Made by a program: the position numbers and the translations under genes. A model generated the notes under the pieces. That model had not been told where the DNA came from, made no database searches, and saw nothing but the letters and a program-made list of their open reading frames with translations. From Streptomyces iconiensis (GTDB lineage: Bacteria; Actinomycetota; Actinomycetes; Streptomycetales; Streptomycetaceae): a stretch of 64,000 nt of DNA. The stretch lies in assembly GCF_028657195.3 (NCBI RefSeq), contig NZ_JANCPR020000002.1, forward strand, positions 124,001-188,000. The letters are read 5' to 3'. Position 1 is the stretch's first letter. Each line of letters starts with the position of its first letter. This document shows positions 37,423-45,767 of this stretch, piece by piece.

Positions 37423-38578
37423 GCAAGACCTCATCCCCGGTACAGAAGAACGACGCACCACGCCACGTGCTATCTCCGACGGCTTCGATGCCAGCCGACT
37501 GACACAAGCCCGTCGGCTGGCGGAGATGACGAAGAAGGACGTGGCCCTTCAGCTCGGGGTGACGCCTGCCGCTGTGGGCCAGTACGAAACGGGCGTGTCG
37601 AAGCCGCGACCTGAACTGATCCCCCGGCTCGCGGAGATCCTCGGGGTACCGGTGACGTTCTTCCTGCTAGGAAGGCCAGCCAGCCGGCTCGACGCTTCCA
37701 TGGCCCATTTCAGGAGCCTTCGCAGCACGCCTAAGTCCCAGCGAGAGCGCGCGCTCGCCTTCGCGGAGCAGGTCTGGGAGCTTACGTACGCACTAGAACA
37801 GCGGATCCAGCTACCTCTCGTCGATCTGCCCGGCTTCGCTGGTGGGGAGGTCCATCCCGGCGAGGAGCTGTCCACCGACCCCACGTCCGCAGCCCGCGAG
37901 CTTCGCAGGCGCTGGAGTCTCGGCGACGGCCCTGTCACTCATCTGGTGAGACGGATGGAGTCCCACGGGATCGTGGTGGTCATGCCGCCTGCTAATGATC
38001 CCTCCGCTGCGAGCGTGGATGCCTTCTCCACCCGGGCCGCGCGGCCGCTCGTCGTTCTCACCGCCAACCGCGCCGACGACATCTACCGGCACAGGTTCAC
38101 CGCTGCTCATGAGCTGGGCCACCTTGTGCTTCACGGTGATGCCACCGGTGACAGCCGTCAGGAGAAGGAAGCTGACGCCTTCGCAGCTGAGTTTCTGACC
38201 CCCCAGGACAGCGTCCTTCCGTTCCTGCCACGACGAATGGATTTTGCACGCCTGGCCGAGCTCAGAAGTGTCTGGGGAGTCTCCCTCCATTCCCTCGTCT
38301 ACCGCTGCCGCGAGCTGGGGCTGATCTCCGACGCCACCGCCAGCAGGACGTACCAGCGCCTACGTGCTCTCGACGGCCAACCGGGCTTCACCGCGGAATC
38401 GGTCTCGAACTTCCCTGGTGAACAGCCTTCACTACTCGGACAAGCCTTCAACCTGGCTGCCAACGAAGCGGGTCTCTCGGTTTCCCAACTGGCTCACGAA
38501 TTGGCCTGGACAAGCAAGAGGGTGCAGGACCTGCTGGGCGTCCAGGAACAGAAGCCGGTGCTTCGGCTGGTCCAGTAG
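37409..38578 (+). CDS. XRE regulator with ImmA/IrrE metallopeptidase domain
   Basis: 389 residues. The HTH at about 30-85 (LTQARRLAEMTKKDVALQLG; GQYETGVSKPRPELIPRLAEILG) is followed by an ImmA/IrrE peptidase with zinc motif HELGH at 234-238 (RFTAAHELGHLVLHG) and the third-ligand region EKEADAFAAEFLTP near 255. Family knowledge: such proteins couple DNA binding to regulated proteolysis, as in ICEBs1 ImmA, DdrO/IrrE and several toxin-antitoxin systems. Translationally coupled to the preceding unknown gene. It may control mobility or a defence function of this element. Confidence 0.9.
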   Translation: MRPIKQDLIPGTEERRTTPRAISDGFDASRLTQARRLAEMTKKDVALQLGVTPAAVGQYETGVSKPRPELIPRLAEILGVPVTFFLLGRPASRLDASMAHFRSLRSTPKSQRERALAFAEQVWELTYALEQRIQLPLVDLPGFAGGEVHPGEELSTDPTSAARELRRRWSLGDGPVTHLVRRMESHGIVVVMPPANDPSAASVDAFSTRAARPLVVLTANRADDIYRHRFTAAHELGHLVLHGDATGDSRQEKEADAFAAEFLTPQDSVLPFLPRRMDFARLAELRSVWGVSLHSLVYRCRELGLISDATASRTYQRLRALDGQPGFTAESVSNFPGEQPSLLGQAFNLAANEAGLSVSQLAHELAWTSKRVQDLLGVQEQKPVLRLVQ

Positions 38579-38698
38579 CAGCACTGCTCAACCCGGGGAG
38601 CTACGGGCGCGGTTCGATTCCCGGCACTCCGCTAAGAGGTTCTGGCATCAGGACGGGGCCAAACCTGCATCACATAGCAACGCCACCAGGACCGGGCG

Positions 38699-40046
38699 TG
38701 TCTCGGTTTCCGTGTATGCCCTGTCTTTGACGTTCTGCTGGTTTAGTTTCGGCGGGTCACTCGACGACGTTCAGGCCGAATCCGTCGAGGTCGATGCGGT
38801 CGCCGTAGCAGCCGACGAGGACGTTGATCGCGGCCTTCCAATTGTGGGTCCGGCTGGTCAGGTTCGGGCGGTTGGGTTCGCGGTGCCGGATAGCGAGGTT
38901 GAGGACCTTCAGGGCGGCGGCTGGCCTGCCGGAAGCGAGAGTTCAGCGATTCGATCATGTTCGTGGTGTAGACGGTCTTGCGGACGCCGGGTGGGAACTT
39001 CAGGAACTCGGCGAAGTGCACCCAGTTCTTGCGCCACAAGCCGGTCATCGCCGGATACTGCCCGCCCCACACCTCCTCGAACTGAGCAAACCGGGCCTTG
39101 GCCGCGTCCTCGGTCGGGGCGGTGTAGATCGGCCGCAGTTCCGATGGCCTGCCAGTGGGCGCGGGAGGCGAACCTGAGCGAGTTGCGGACCATGTGCACG
39201 ACGCAGAGCTGCACGTCGGTCTGCGGCCAGATCGCGGTCAGCGAGTCCGGCAGCCCTTCAGCCCGTCACAGCACGAGATCAGCGCTCCCTGAATGCCACG
39301 GTTGCGGAGCTCGGCGAGCCAGGTCATCCACTGCTTGGCACTCTCGCCCCCGGTGCCGACCCACGTGCCCAGCACGTCGCGCTCGCCCTCGAGGTTGATC
39401 CCGACGGCGATGTAGACGGGCCGGTTGGAGACCGCCCCGTCCCGGACCTTCAGGACGATCGCGTCGATCATCAGAACTGCGTAGATCTTGTCCAGCGGAC
39501 GGCTCCGCCAAGCGTCGACCTCGTCCTTGATCTTGTCCGTGGCCCGTGAGATCAGCGCGCGAGACATCCATGTCGTAGATCTCCGCGAGATGCTGCTGGA
39601 TCTCGCCCGTGGTCAGGCCCTTCGCGTACGGCGAGAGCACGGCCTCGTCGAAGCCCTCCAGCTGGCGCTGGTGCTTGGCCACGAGCTGCGGCTCGAACGT
39701 CCCCTCCCGGTCCCGCGGCACCTTGATCTCGATCTCGCCGATGTCGGTACGGCCCCGTTTCGAACCTGTCCTGTGCCGCGCGTTCGCCGTCCCGCGGCCG
39801 GCCAGATCGCCCTTCTCGTAGCCGAGATGCTCCGTGGCTCGACCAGGCTCACACCCTCGCTACGAGCCCGCTCCACCAACTGCCGTGCGATCTCCTGGTC
39901 CTGCACCTGCCGCTGCGTCAACTTGGCCCGTACGTACGATGCTCGAACGCTTGCCGGGCTCGTTCCTGTCGCCCATCATGATCCTTCCCGGCGCCGGTCA
40001 CCCCAACGCCATCCGGTCACACCGGGCGTACACGAAATTCAGGACA
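38699..40046 (-). mobile_element. Degenerate IS256-family insertion sequence
   Basis: About 1.35 kb. Imperfect terminal inverted repeats were found at about 38699-38724 and 40021-40046 (shared blocks TGTC, TTTC and CGTGTA.GCCC). It contains a broken transposase. No clear target-site duplication was found, so the exact ends are uncertain. The right end overlaps the 3' end of the next leftward gene and supplies its stop codon. Confidence 0.75.
38757..39979 (-). pseudogene. IS256-family (mutator-type) transposase, multiply frameshifted
   Basis: The reading jumps between all three minus-strand frames. The start is ATGATGGGC at 39979, then LTQRQVQDQEIARQLVERAR. The catalytic region contains YAVLMIDAIVLKVRDG, then GTWVGTGGESAKQWMTWLAEL and LISCCDGLKG. 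Later come VHMVRNSLRFASRAHW, KTVYTTNMIESLNSRFR and the family ending DGFGLNVVE at 38757. At least four frame disruptions make it inactive. Confidence 0.85.
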
Positions 40047-41187
40047 GGCACGTCCTGGCGCGTACCGACGCGGTGAATTCATCGCGGAGGCGATCTGACC
40101 GCTCTCGGGCCTCCTGCCACGCGGCGTGGTAGGTGTGCCGGTTACCGGGGTCCGTACCCGCCTTCTTGATCGCCTCCACTTCCACCATCAGTGATCGGTG
40201 AACGGACCGGGCTCCGTCGAAGAGAACCCCGTCCACGGTCCCGATCCTCCGAGCCGATCGCTCGACCTCGTTCAGATCCATGTCGACATCGCGCCAGGAC
40301 CGCCCGGTTGCCGTGACTTCACTCAGATCCACTCCGTAGCCGACGTTGTTGTTAAAGATGGATCTGACCTGCACTCCGAAGTCATCCTGGAGGACGTGGC
40401 ATCGCTCGACGAAGTCCCGACAGTCAGCGAAGAGCTGTTCCCTGCGCTTGGGCAGGCTGACAGGGTCCCCGAAGAAGTCTTTTCCCTTTTCAGCGAGTTC
40501 GTAGTTCTTCATGCCCGGCACATAGGTGAGGCACATCGGCTTGGTCGATTGTGTGATGAGTTCCTCCCTCTCAAGGTGCCTGATCACCAGCCCCGCCAGG
40601 TCCGAGTCCTCGCCCAACCAGTCGTCCCTGATGACGCCGACGTACACCTGCGGCGACCCCTGCAGCGTGAAGTCGTGCAGCCTGCCGAAGACGTTGCGAA
40701 TGGCCCGTCTAAGGCGCGGATCGACTTCGCTCATCTTCCCACTGGTGGCCGCTTGTTCGCTCTCCTGGTGAAGGGATTCGTATGCGGGCAGACCTTCATC
40801 AGCAAGCCGCTGCAATGTCCCGCCATTGTCTGCGGCGGACCGGTCGTCACCACTTGAGTCAGCGCGGCGCTTGCCTTGCTTCACCCGTTCCGCGGCCCTC
40901 CGCCGCTCCTGCCACGCAGTCGCGCCCTGCTTGGGAGTGCCAGACTTCTGCAGGGGGTTGGCCTCCAGCAAGTCAACGAGGGTGGTGAAGGGCCGGCCGT
41001 CGAGACGGTCGTCGGTAGGCACGCTCTTGCCGCTGAACCACAGGCTGAGCTTGCTTTTCCCTAGGCGGACCGGGGGTTCCTGCTGTCCGCCCCATACCGC
41101 GATCACGGTGTACGAAGGGTTGCCCGCGTTCTTCCTAAGCTCTCGAAGATCGTGCGCGAGACGCTCAGGCGCTGGTAGGTCGTTCAT
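40039..41187 (-). CDS. Unknown protein with N-terminal domain shared with the STAND gene; 3' end altered by IS
   Basis: 382 residues. Residues 1-95 closely match the N-terminus of the divergent STAND protein: ERLAxxLRxLRxNAGxPxY, WGxxQxPPVxLGKxKLSLWF, SGKSVP and SGTPxxGxTAWQxRR. The domain looks helical and is probably an HTH. After a charged linker, residues 155-375 form an unrecognised domain (RAIRNVFGRLHDFTLQGSPQ; LVIRHLEREELITQ, winged-helix-like; SIFNNNVGYGVDLSEVTATG). The final residues RTCLS and the stop come from the IS256 terminal repeat, so the native C-terminus has been replaced. Start ATG 41187 has GGGGGA upstream. The same promoter layout precedes both shared-domain genes. Confidence 0.75.
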   Translation of the reverse strand: MNDLPAPERLAHDLRELRKNAGNPSYTVIAVWGGQQEPPVRLGKSKLSLWFSGKSVPTDDRLDGRPFTTLVDLLEANPLQKSGTPKQGATAWQERRRAAERVKQGKRRADSSGDDRSAADNGGTLQRLADEGLPAYESLHQESEQAATSGKMSEVDPRLRRAIRNVFGRLHDFTLQGSPQVYVGVIRDDWLGEDSDLAGLVIRHLEREELITQSTKPMCLTYVPGMKNYELAEKGKDFFGDPVSLPKRREQLFADCRDFVERCHVLQDDFGVQVRSIFNNNVGYGVDLSEVTATGRSWRDVDMDLNEVERSARRIGTVDGVLFDGARSVHRSLMVEVEAIKKAGTDPGNRHTYHAAWQEARERSDRLRDEFTASVRARTCLS

Positions 41188-41200
41188 CCGTCCCCCGTTC

Positions 41201-41224
41201 GTTCAGTCCGAACCTCCGTTGAAC
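41201..41224. promoter_or_regulatory. 24-bp dyad operator upstream of the leftward shared-domain gene
   Basis: GTTCA-N14-TGAAC, also containing an inner GTTC-N5-GAAC. It ends 13 nt before ATG 41187 and matches 22 of 24 positions of the element at 42354-42377 in the same orientation relative to the gene. Confidence 0.7.
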
Positions 41225-41260
41225 ACCAATTTCACCAGGTGTGGCCTGCGGCGACGTCCC

Positions 41261-41287
41261 GTTCAGCGATCCTGAGGATCGCTGAAC
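41261..41287. promoter_or_regulatory. 27-bp perfect palindrome, second operator
   Basis: Arms GTTCAGCGATCCT and complement around one central base. It is separated by exactly 36 bp from the 24-bp dyad. It also lies about 70 bp upstream of the rightward 42-residue peptide gene, so it could act on both. Confidence 0.7.
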
Positions 41288-41355
41288 ACCAGGCCGATCC
41301 GGATAACTGGTCGCCAGCCGGCCGAACGAGCCGGATCCGAGGAAGGGCAGGCGAC

Positions 41356-41484
41356 ATGTACGTGGAAGCAGTGGTGATCGGGGCAGTGATCACGGGAGCC
41401 GCGATGCTGGGGGCGGCAGTGGTGACGGGAACGGCGGCGATCGCGGCGGCGATGATTTCACGCCTGGGTCGCGGCGGCTCATGA
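41356..41484 (+). CDS. 42-residue hydrophobic peptide
   Basis: Starts at ATG 41356 (AGGCGAC just upstream) and encodes MYVEAVVIG, an Ala/Gly/Val-rich segment of about 30 residues, then SRLGRGGS. The core could form one membrane helix with a positive C-terminus. No named family recognised. It is embedded between the two shared-domain genes and beside a palindromic operator. It might be a small membrane effector, but the composition also occurs by chance in GC-rich DNA. Confidence 0.45.
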   Translation: MYVEAVVIGAVITGAAMLGAAVVTGTAAIAAAMISRLGRGGS

Positions 41485-42288
41485 CACCGAGTCGGCCGGG
41501 TGGGCGGCGTCACCCCCACCCGGCGCGGATCATGGCGGAGTCCTGATGGTGATGACCGTTCTGTGCCGAACAGTTGATTAGCGGAGCAAGTACGCGAGCT
41601 GTGGTATGCCAGCGGGGACACGACCCGCTTGAGGTGAAGCGGGCGCCGCAGAACGATCGACGACCTCCCGCTCCCGCTGATGGCGTCCGACGTGATCGCG
41701 GCGCGGCTCTGTGCTTGGTCTTCGCATGCGAGGTGCCAGAGTGGACGCCAGATACCGCAGCCTGGCTCACTGGAGTCTTCATCGACTCAACGTCGTCCGT
41801 GACAGTGGGCGAGTACCCGCGTACGGTCCTCCGGTGCGGCCAGAGCGTACCAGTCCGCCTCGCCGAGGAGGTCGAACCCGGCATCCGGTGCGAGCTTGCC
41901 GGGTCGGCCTGGTGTCGCCGTGGGCCCAACAATAGAAGCTGGCACATCGACCAACCCGGCCAATGTCAGGACCAGTTGAGCCCGCAGCATCGCACAGTGC
42001 CGCTAGACATGCCGGGCAGACGAGCCGGGAAGCCAGCTGCCGCCCTCGTCCGCTCGCGTCACGATCTCGCCGCCGGGCATCGTGAAGGACTCGGCTCATG
42101 ACCCCACCACGAGGACGGACCACGGCTGACGAGTTCGCGGACAAGACCCGAGACCGCACATCCTCCCGCCGTCTTCAGCGCTTCGAACCGCCAAGCCCGG
42201 TGCCGTCACTGCGAATTCCTTCACCGCGCGTCCTCTCTCCAGGTCCGGCCTCTCCGGCCGGCCGTCGGCCATTAGCCCGGATCCGTGC
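41485..42288. other. Probable decayed coding sequence
   Basis: 804 bp with no intact gene. On the minus strand, about 41787-41990, there is a coding-like fragment (LVLTLAGLVDVPASIVGPTA; APDAGFDLLGEADWYALAAP) without a proper upstream start. Adjacent frames carry further short pieces up to about 42100. Likely a frameshifted remnant of an unknown gene. Confidence 0.35.
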
Positions 42289-42291
42289 GGG

Positions 42292-42317
42292 GTTCAACGG
42301 TCGGTTTCCCGCTGAAC
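42292..42317. promoter_or_regulatory. 26-bp dyad operator upstream of the STAND gene
   Basis: GTTCA...TGAAC dyad, extended by flanking GGG/CCC. It is the counterpart of the palindrome at 41261-41287: each lies exactly 36 bp before a 24-bp dyad, and the 36-bp spacers themselves are similar (shared TCGCCGCA, GCCA and ACCTG). Confidence 0.65.
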
Positions 42318-42353
42318 CCCACATCGCCGCAAGCCAGACCTGCTGGAATAGGC

Positions 42354-42377
42354 GTTCAACGGAAGTTCGGATTGAAC
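42354..42377. promoter_or_regulatory. 24-bp dyad operator directly before the STAND gene start
   Basis: GTTCA-N14-TGAAC with inner GTTC-N5-GAAC, ending 9 nt before ATG 42387 and abutting the ribosome site AGGTGA. Binding here would block both promoter and translation start region, suggesting autoregulation by the shared N-terminal domain. Confidence 0.7.
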
Positions 42378-42386
42378 AGGTGACGG

Positions 42387-45266
42387 ATGGACGATCAGTC
42401 CGCGGCCGAGCGGCTCGCGATGGAGCTGAGGCAGCTGCGCACGAACGCCGGATCCCCTACGTACGCCCAGATCACACAGTGGGGAAGCAGACAACGTCCC
42501 CCGGTCAGTCTCGGCAAGGGCAAGCTCAGCCTGTGGTTCAGCGGGAAGAGTGTTCCCGAGGACGACCTCCCCTTTGCCGTCCTCGTGAAACTGCTCGAAG
42601 CCAGGGCCCAGCAGCGGTCCGGCACACCCCAGCGCGGCCTGACCGCGTGGCAGACGAGACGGACGGCGGCGGACCTGGAACGACGCCGTGAGACCGGGGG
42701 GATTCCCCGCCGTACCGCGAGGGACGACCCGGCCGCTTCCGGACCGAATCCGGGCACCTACTCGGTGCGTCCTCCGTACGGAGAGCTGCCCACCCGTCTC
42801 CATGGCCGGAACAGCCTGTTGGCCGATCTGAAAAGGGCACTGACCGAGGGGCACGAACAAGTGCAGGTCCTGCACGGGCTAGGCGGATGCGGAAAGACAG
42901 CAGCGGCGCTGCGGCTTGCCCGGCACGCCCGGGACCTTGGTCATCAGGTGTTCTGGGTGTCTGGGACGACGAAAGAGCGGCTGCTGACGGGTATGTCTCA
43001 GGTGGCCAGGGAACTGGGCGTGGCCGAAGAGGACCTCAGTCGCGCCTGGGCAGGGCAGTCGAGCGCGCTGGATCTCGTGTGGCGTTGCCTGGACCGTGCG
43101 GGCGAGCGTTGGCTGCTCGTTGTCGACGCCGTGGACGACCTCTCAGTCGTTGCTTCGGAGCACGGCTTGCCAGGGGACGGCACAGGGTGGATCCGACCGA
43201 GTCGTTCCGGCCTCACCGTGGTGACGAGTCGTGTCGGAAACCCCCTGCTGTGGGGAACGGAAGCAGTGTGTCGAGCGGTGGACATGCTGTCCGCCGAGGA
43301 CGGGGAGAAGGTCCTCACTGATCTGGCGGGAGACGCCGGGCCGACGGAGGACGCTCGTGCGCTCGCGATGAGGCTGGGAGGACTGCCCCTGGGACTGCAC
43401 TTGGCGGGCTCATATCTGGCAAAGACACGAAGGAGCCTGGGCCTAGCGCACGGCGTCGTGGACATCCGGCCCGTGGGGGACTTCGCGGGGTACAAGGCCG
43501 AACTCGACCGGCTAGGCGCCCCGCTGCTCGACGCGGGCGAATCACTCAGGTCGCCCATGAACGAGCAGCGGCTGCGCCGTTTGGTGAGCCACACCTGGGA
43601 GATCAGCCTCGACTTGCTCACCCGACAAGGGCTGCCGGAAGCCAGATTGCTCATGCGGGTCCTGTCGTGCTTCGCCACGACCCCGTTCCCGACCGCGCTG
43701 CTCGCCTACGGTCTCGTCACACTGGAGGGCGAGTTCCCGGAAGGATTCGAAGAGGGCGAGGCAGCCGTCGATGCACTCATCGACGTGGGCTTGCTGAACC
43801 TGGTCGACGTGGACGTCTCGATCAGCGGACGCGGAAGCGGCGCGGCGAACGCGGCGAACTTGTGTCTGACAGCTCACCCGCTGGTACTGGAGACCAACGC
43901 GGCACAGGTTCGCGACGGAGATGAAACCGCTGAGGTGTGGCAGGTCAGCGCCCGCCTGGCGCGATGGATGGGAGGGGACACGGATACGCCTGATCAATGG
44001 CGAAGGCGGCAGGTCCTGGTCCCCCATGTTCTGGCTGCCTTGCGCTCCGCTCCCGCGAACGACGTGGAGTCGCTGGCCTGGTTCGTCGAAGCCGGATGGG
44101 TCTCTTACGGCTACTGCCTGGCCTCCAACCATCGGGATCAGGCCGATGAACTACTCAGGTTGATGATGGAACGAGCCGCCGTTCTACCGGAAACCCTTCC
44201 CGTGGTCGGTGCGATTCGTGGCCAATACTACGAGGCCATCGGCGATGTGGACGAGGCACGCCTACTCTTCGAGGAGAGCCATGCCGAGCGAGGGCCGCAA
44301 GACTTGGAGACACTGCAATTCCAGTTCCGATGGGCACGCGCCTTGCAGTCGACCCGACGGCTGCCTGCCGCGGAAGAACAGCTGCGCACGGTTCTGGACG
44401 GGCTGCGCGCGAAGGGCTCCGTGCGCAACAGTTTGCTGGCGCACTCGGTCCTTGTACTGGTGCTCGCGGAACAGGGCAAGGATGAGGAGGCGACCGCAGA
44501 GGCGCAGGCGCTGATGTCCGCCATCGAGACGGAACCGTCGGAACTGGACATCAGTCTGCTTCACCACGTGGGTCACGCACTCACGCAAACGCGTCAGACG
44601 GAACAAGCAAAGCGCATGTACGGCGCGCTCCTTTCCCGACTCGACGAATCGGACGCACAGCTCTCCCCTCTCTATTACGACATTTCCCAGCTCCTGCTCG
44701 GTCTGCTGCTGCACGGGGAAGGTGAACGCCCGGCCATCGCGTTGATCAGCCGTCTCCTCGGTCTCTACATGCCGGCTGGGAGCGACTCTCCGGTAGACCC
44801 CGCGAGCCTCGCCGACCTCATCCAAACCCGGCTCGACCTTCAGTTGGAGCTGGCGGAGTCCAGCGGCGCCGAGGACGAGCTGCGGAGGTTGCTGCGCGAT
44901 CAGCTGAGCGTGAGCGGAAACATCGGCTTGCTCATCGTCGAGTTGCACATCGCGCTCGCTCGCCTGTTCATCGCGCAGGAGGACTTCGCACAAGCCGAGG
45001 AGCAGCTGGAGCTGGCCGAGAATGCCGCAACCGCAGCCGACAGCGGCACGGTGCCCCTGTGGACGGTCCCCCTCTGGAACGCCCGGTGCCTGTGCGCCCA
45101 AGGCCGCTGCGCAGAGGCCCTGGGCTGCTATGAACGGGCGGTCGCACTGCTCTCCGATGACCCCGCCGGCACGGCGTGCATCATGGAGGAAGCCGCTGAC
45201 TGCCTCACTATGGCCTCGAGTGGCGATGCCCACATCGGCCAGCGGGAGTCCGGTGGAGGGCAATGA
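42387..45266 (+). CDS. STAND NTPase (NB-ARC type) with helical-repeat sensor and shared N-terminal domain
   Basis: 959 residues. Residues 1-95 are the domain shared with the divergent gene. The NTPase has Walker A GLGGCGKT at 164-171, Walker B RWLLVVDAVDD near 250, a sensor-like LTVVTSRVG near 276 and an NB-ARC/ARC LGGLPLGLHLAGSYLA near 333. The C-terminal half (about 580-945) is TPR-like helical repeats (ARLLFEESHAERG; AQAEEQLELAENAATAADSG; ALGCYERAVALL). Family knowledge: STAND proteins oligomerise on ligand sensing by their repeats, and many bacterial members are phage sensors. No nuclease, TIR or protease effector is fused; the N-terminal domain takes the effector or DNA-binding place. 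The stop overlaps the next small ORF (ATGA). Confidence 0.88.
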   Translation: MDDQSAAERLAMELRQLRTNAGSPTYAQITQWGSRQRPPVSLGKGKLSLWFSGKSVPEDDLPFAVLVKLLEARAQQRSGTPQRGLTAWQTRRTAADLERRRETGGIPRRTARDDPAASGPNPGTYSVRPPYGELPTRLHGRNSLLADLKRALTEGHEQVQVLHGLGGCGKTAAALRLARHARDLGHQVFWVSGTTKERLLTGMSQVARELGVAEEDLSRAWAGQSSALDLVWRCLDRAGERWLLVVDAVDDLSVVASEHGLPGDGTGWIRPSRSGLTVVTSRVGNPLLWGTEAVCRAVDMLSAEDGEKVLTDLAGDAGPTEDARALAMRLGGLPLGLHLAGSYLAKTRRSLGLAHGVVDIRPVGDFAGYKAELDRLGAPLLDAGESLRSPMNEQRLRRLVSHTWEISLDLLTRQGLPEARLLMRVLSCFATTPFPTALLAYGLVTLEGEFPEGFEEGEAAVDALIDVGLLNLVDVDVSISGRGSGAANAANLCLTAHPLVLETNAAQVRDGDETAEVWQVSARLARWMGGDTDTPDQWRRRQVLVPHVLAALRSAPANDVESLAWFVEAGWVSYGYCLASNHRDQADELLRLMMERAAVLPETLPVVGAIRGQYYEAIGDVDEARLLFEESHAERGPQDLETLQFQFRWARALQSTRRLPAAEEQLRTVLDGLRAKGSVRNSLLAHSVLVLVLAEQGKDEEATAEAQALMSAIETEPSELDISLLHHVGHALTQTRQTEQAKRMYGALLSRLDESDAQLSPLYYDISQLLLGLLLHGEGERPAIALISRLLGLYMPAGSDSPVDPASLADLIQTRLDLQLELAESSGAEDELRRLLRDQLSVSGNIGLLIVELHIALARLFIAQEDFAQAEEQLELAENAATAADSGTVPLWTVPLWNARCLCAQGRCAEALGCYERAVALLSDDPAGTACIMEEAADCLTMASSGDAHIGQRESGGGQ

Positions 45267-45577
45267 ATATCGCCACGAGCGTCACGCCTACCGCGCACCT
45301 GCCCCCTGCGGTCCGAACACGACAGGCATCGGACAACGCCCAGCGTCACGAAACAGCACAACCGAGAGGCGATTGGGCAGAGAAGCCAACAGTGCAGTCA
45401 GTGCCCCAGCATTTGCTTCAAGGCGCCCACCACCATGTGGCTAAGGGCTCCCCCCGACGGTCCCCAATCACACCTGTCGGCCCCGGGCATCGCATCACCG
45501 CCGCTGTTTTGAGTAATCGAGGGAGCTCAACGCACTTCCACACGGCGTACCCGTCCCAGCTTCGCAAGCATGCCTGA
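45263..45577 (+). CDS. Small ORF coupled to the STAND gene (doubtful)
   Basis: 104 codons starting in an ATGA overlap with the STAND stop, which favours translation. The sequence has no recognised domain, is rich in His, Pro, Arg and Gln, and its codon bias weakens after about residue 60. It may be a truncated or frame-damaged partner, or a chance frame. Confidence 0.3.
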   Translation: MNIATSVTPTAHLPPAVRTRQASDNAQRHETAQPRGDWAEKPTVQSVPQHLLQGAHHHVAKGSPRRSPITPVGPGHRITAAVLSNRGSSTHFHTAYPSQLRKHA

Positions 45578-45635
45578 GGGTGCGGCCGGAAGCGTCTGGC
45601 GGAGGACGTCCCTCGCAGCTCGCGGTGAGCTTCCC

Positions 45636-45767
45636 CTACGGCAGCCAGCGCGCCGCCTGTTCCCGGGTGATCCGGTCCGCGTCGACCCACCAGCGCCGGG
45701 CCTCCCTGTCCCACCGGGCCGTGAGCAGGCGCTTGGCCTCGTCCTTCTGCTCGTACGGGACGTCTAG
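45636..45767 (-). pseudogene. DUF5710 tail cut off from the helicase-PLD gene by IS982
   Basis: The fragment reads LDVPYEQKDEAKRLLTARWD, then WWVDADRITREQAARWLP and stop, a typical DUF5710 module. It has no start of its own. Removing the IS and one CTAG copy joins RLY of the helicase gene to LDVPYEQ in frame. It is therefore the original 3' end of the gene at 46762-49725. Confidence 0.85.

Noticed and set aside
41239..41355. N-terminal extension of the 42-residue peptide
   Set aside because: The upstream in-frame codons run through the palindromic operator and lack a ribosome site.
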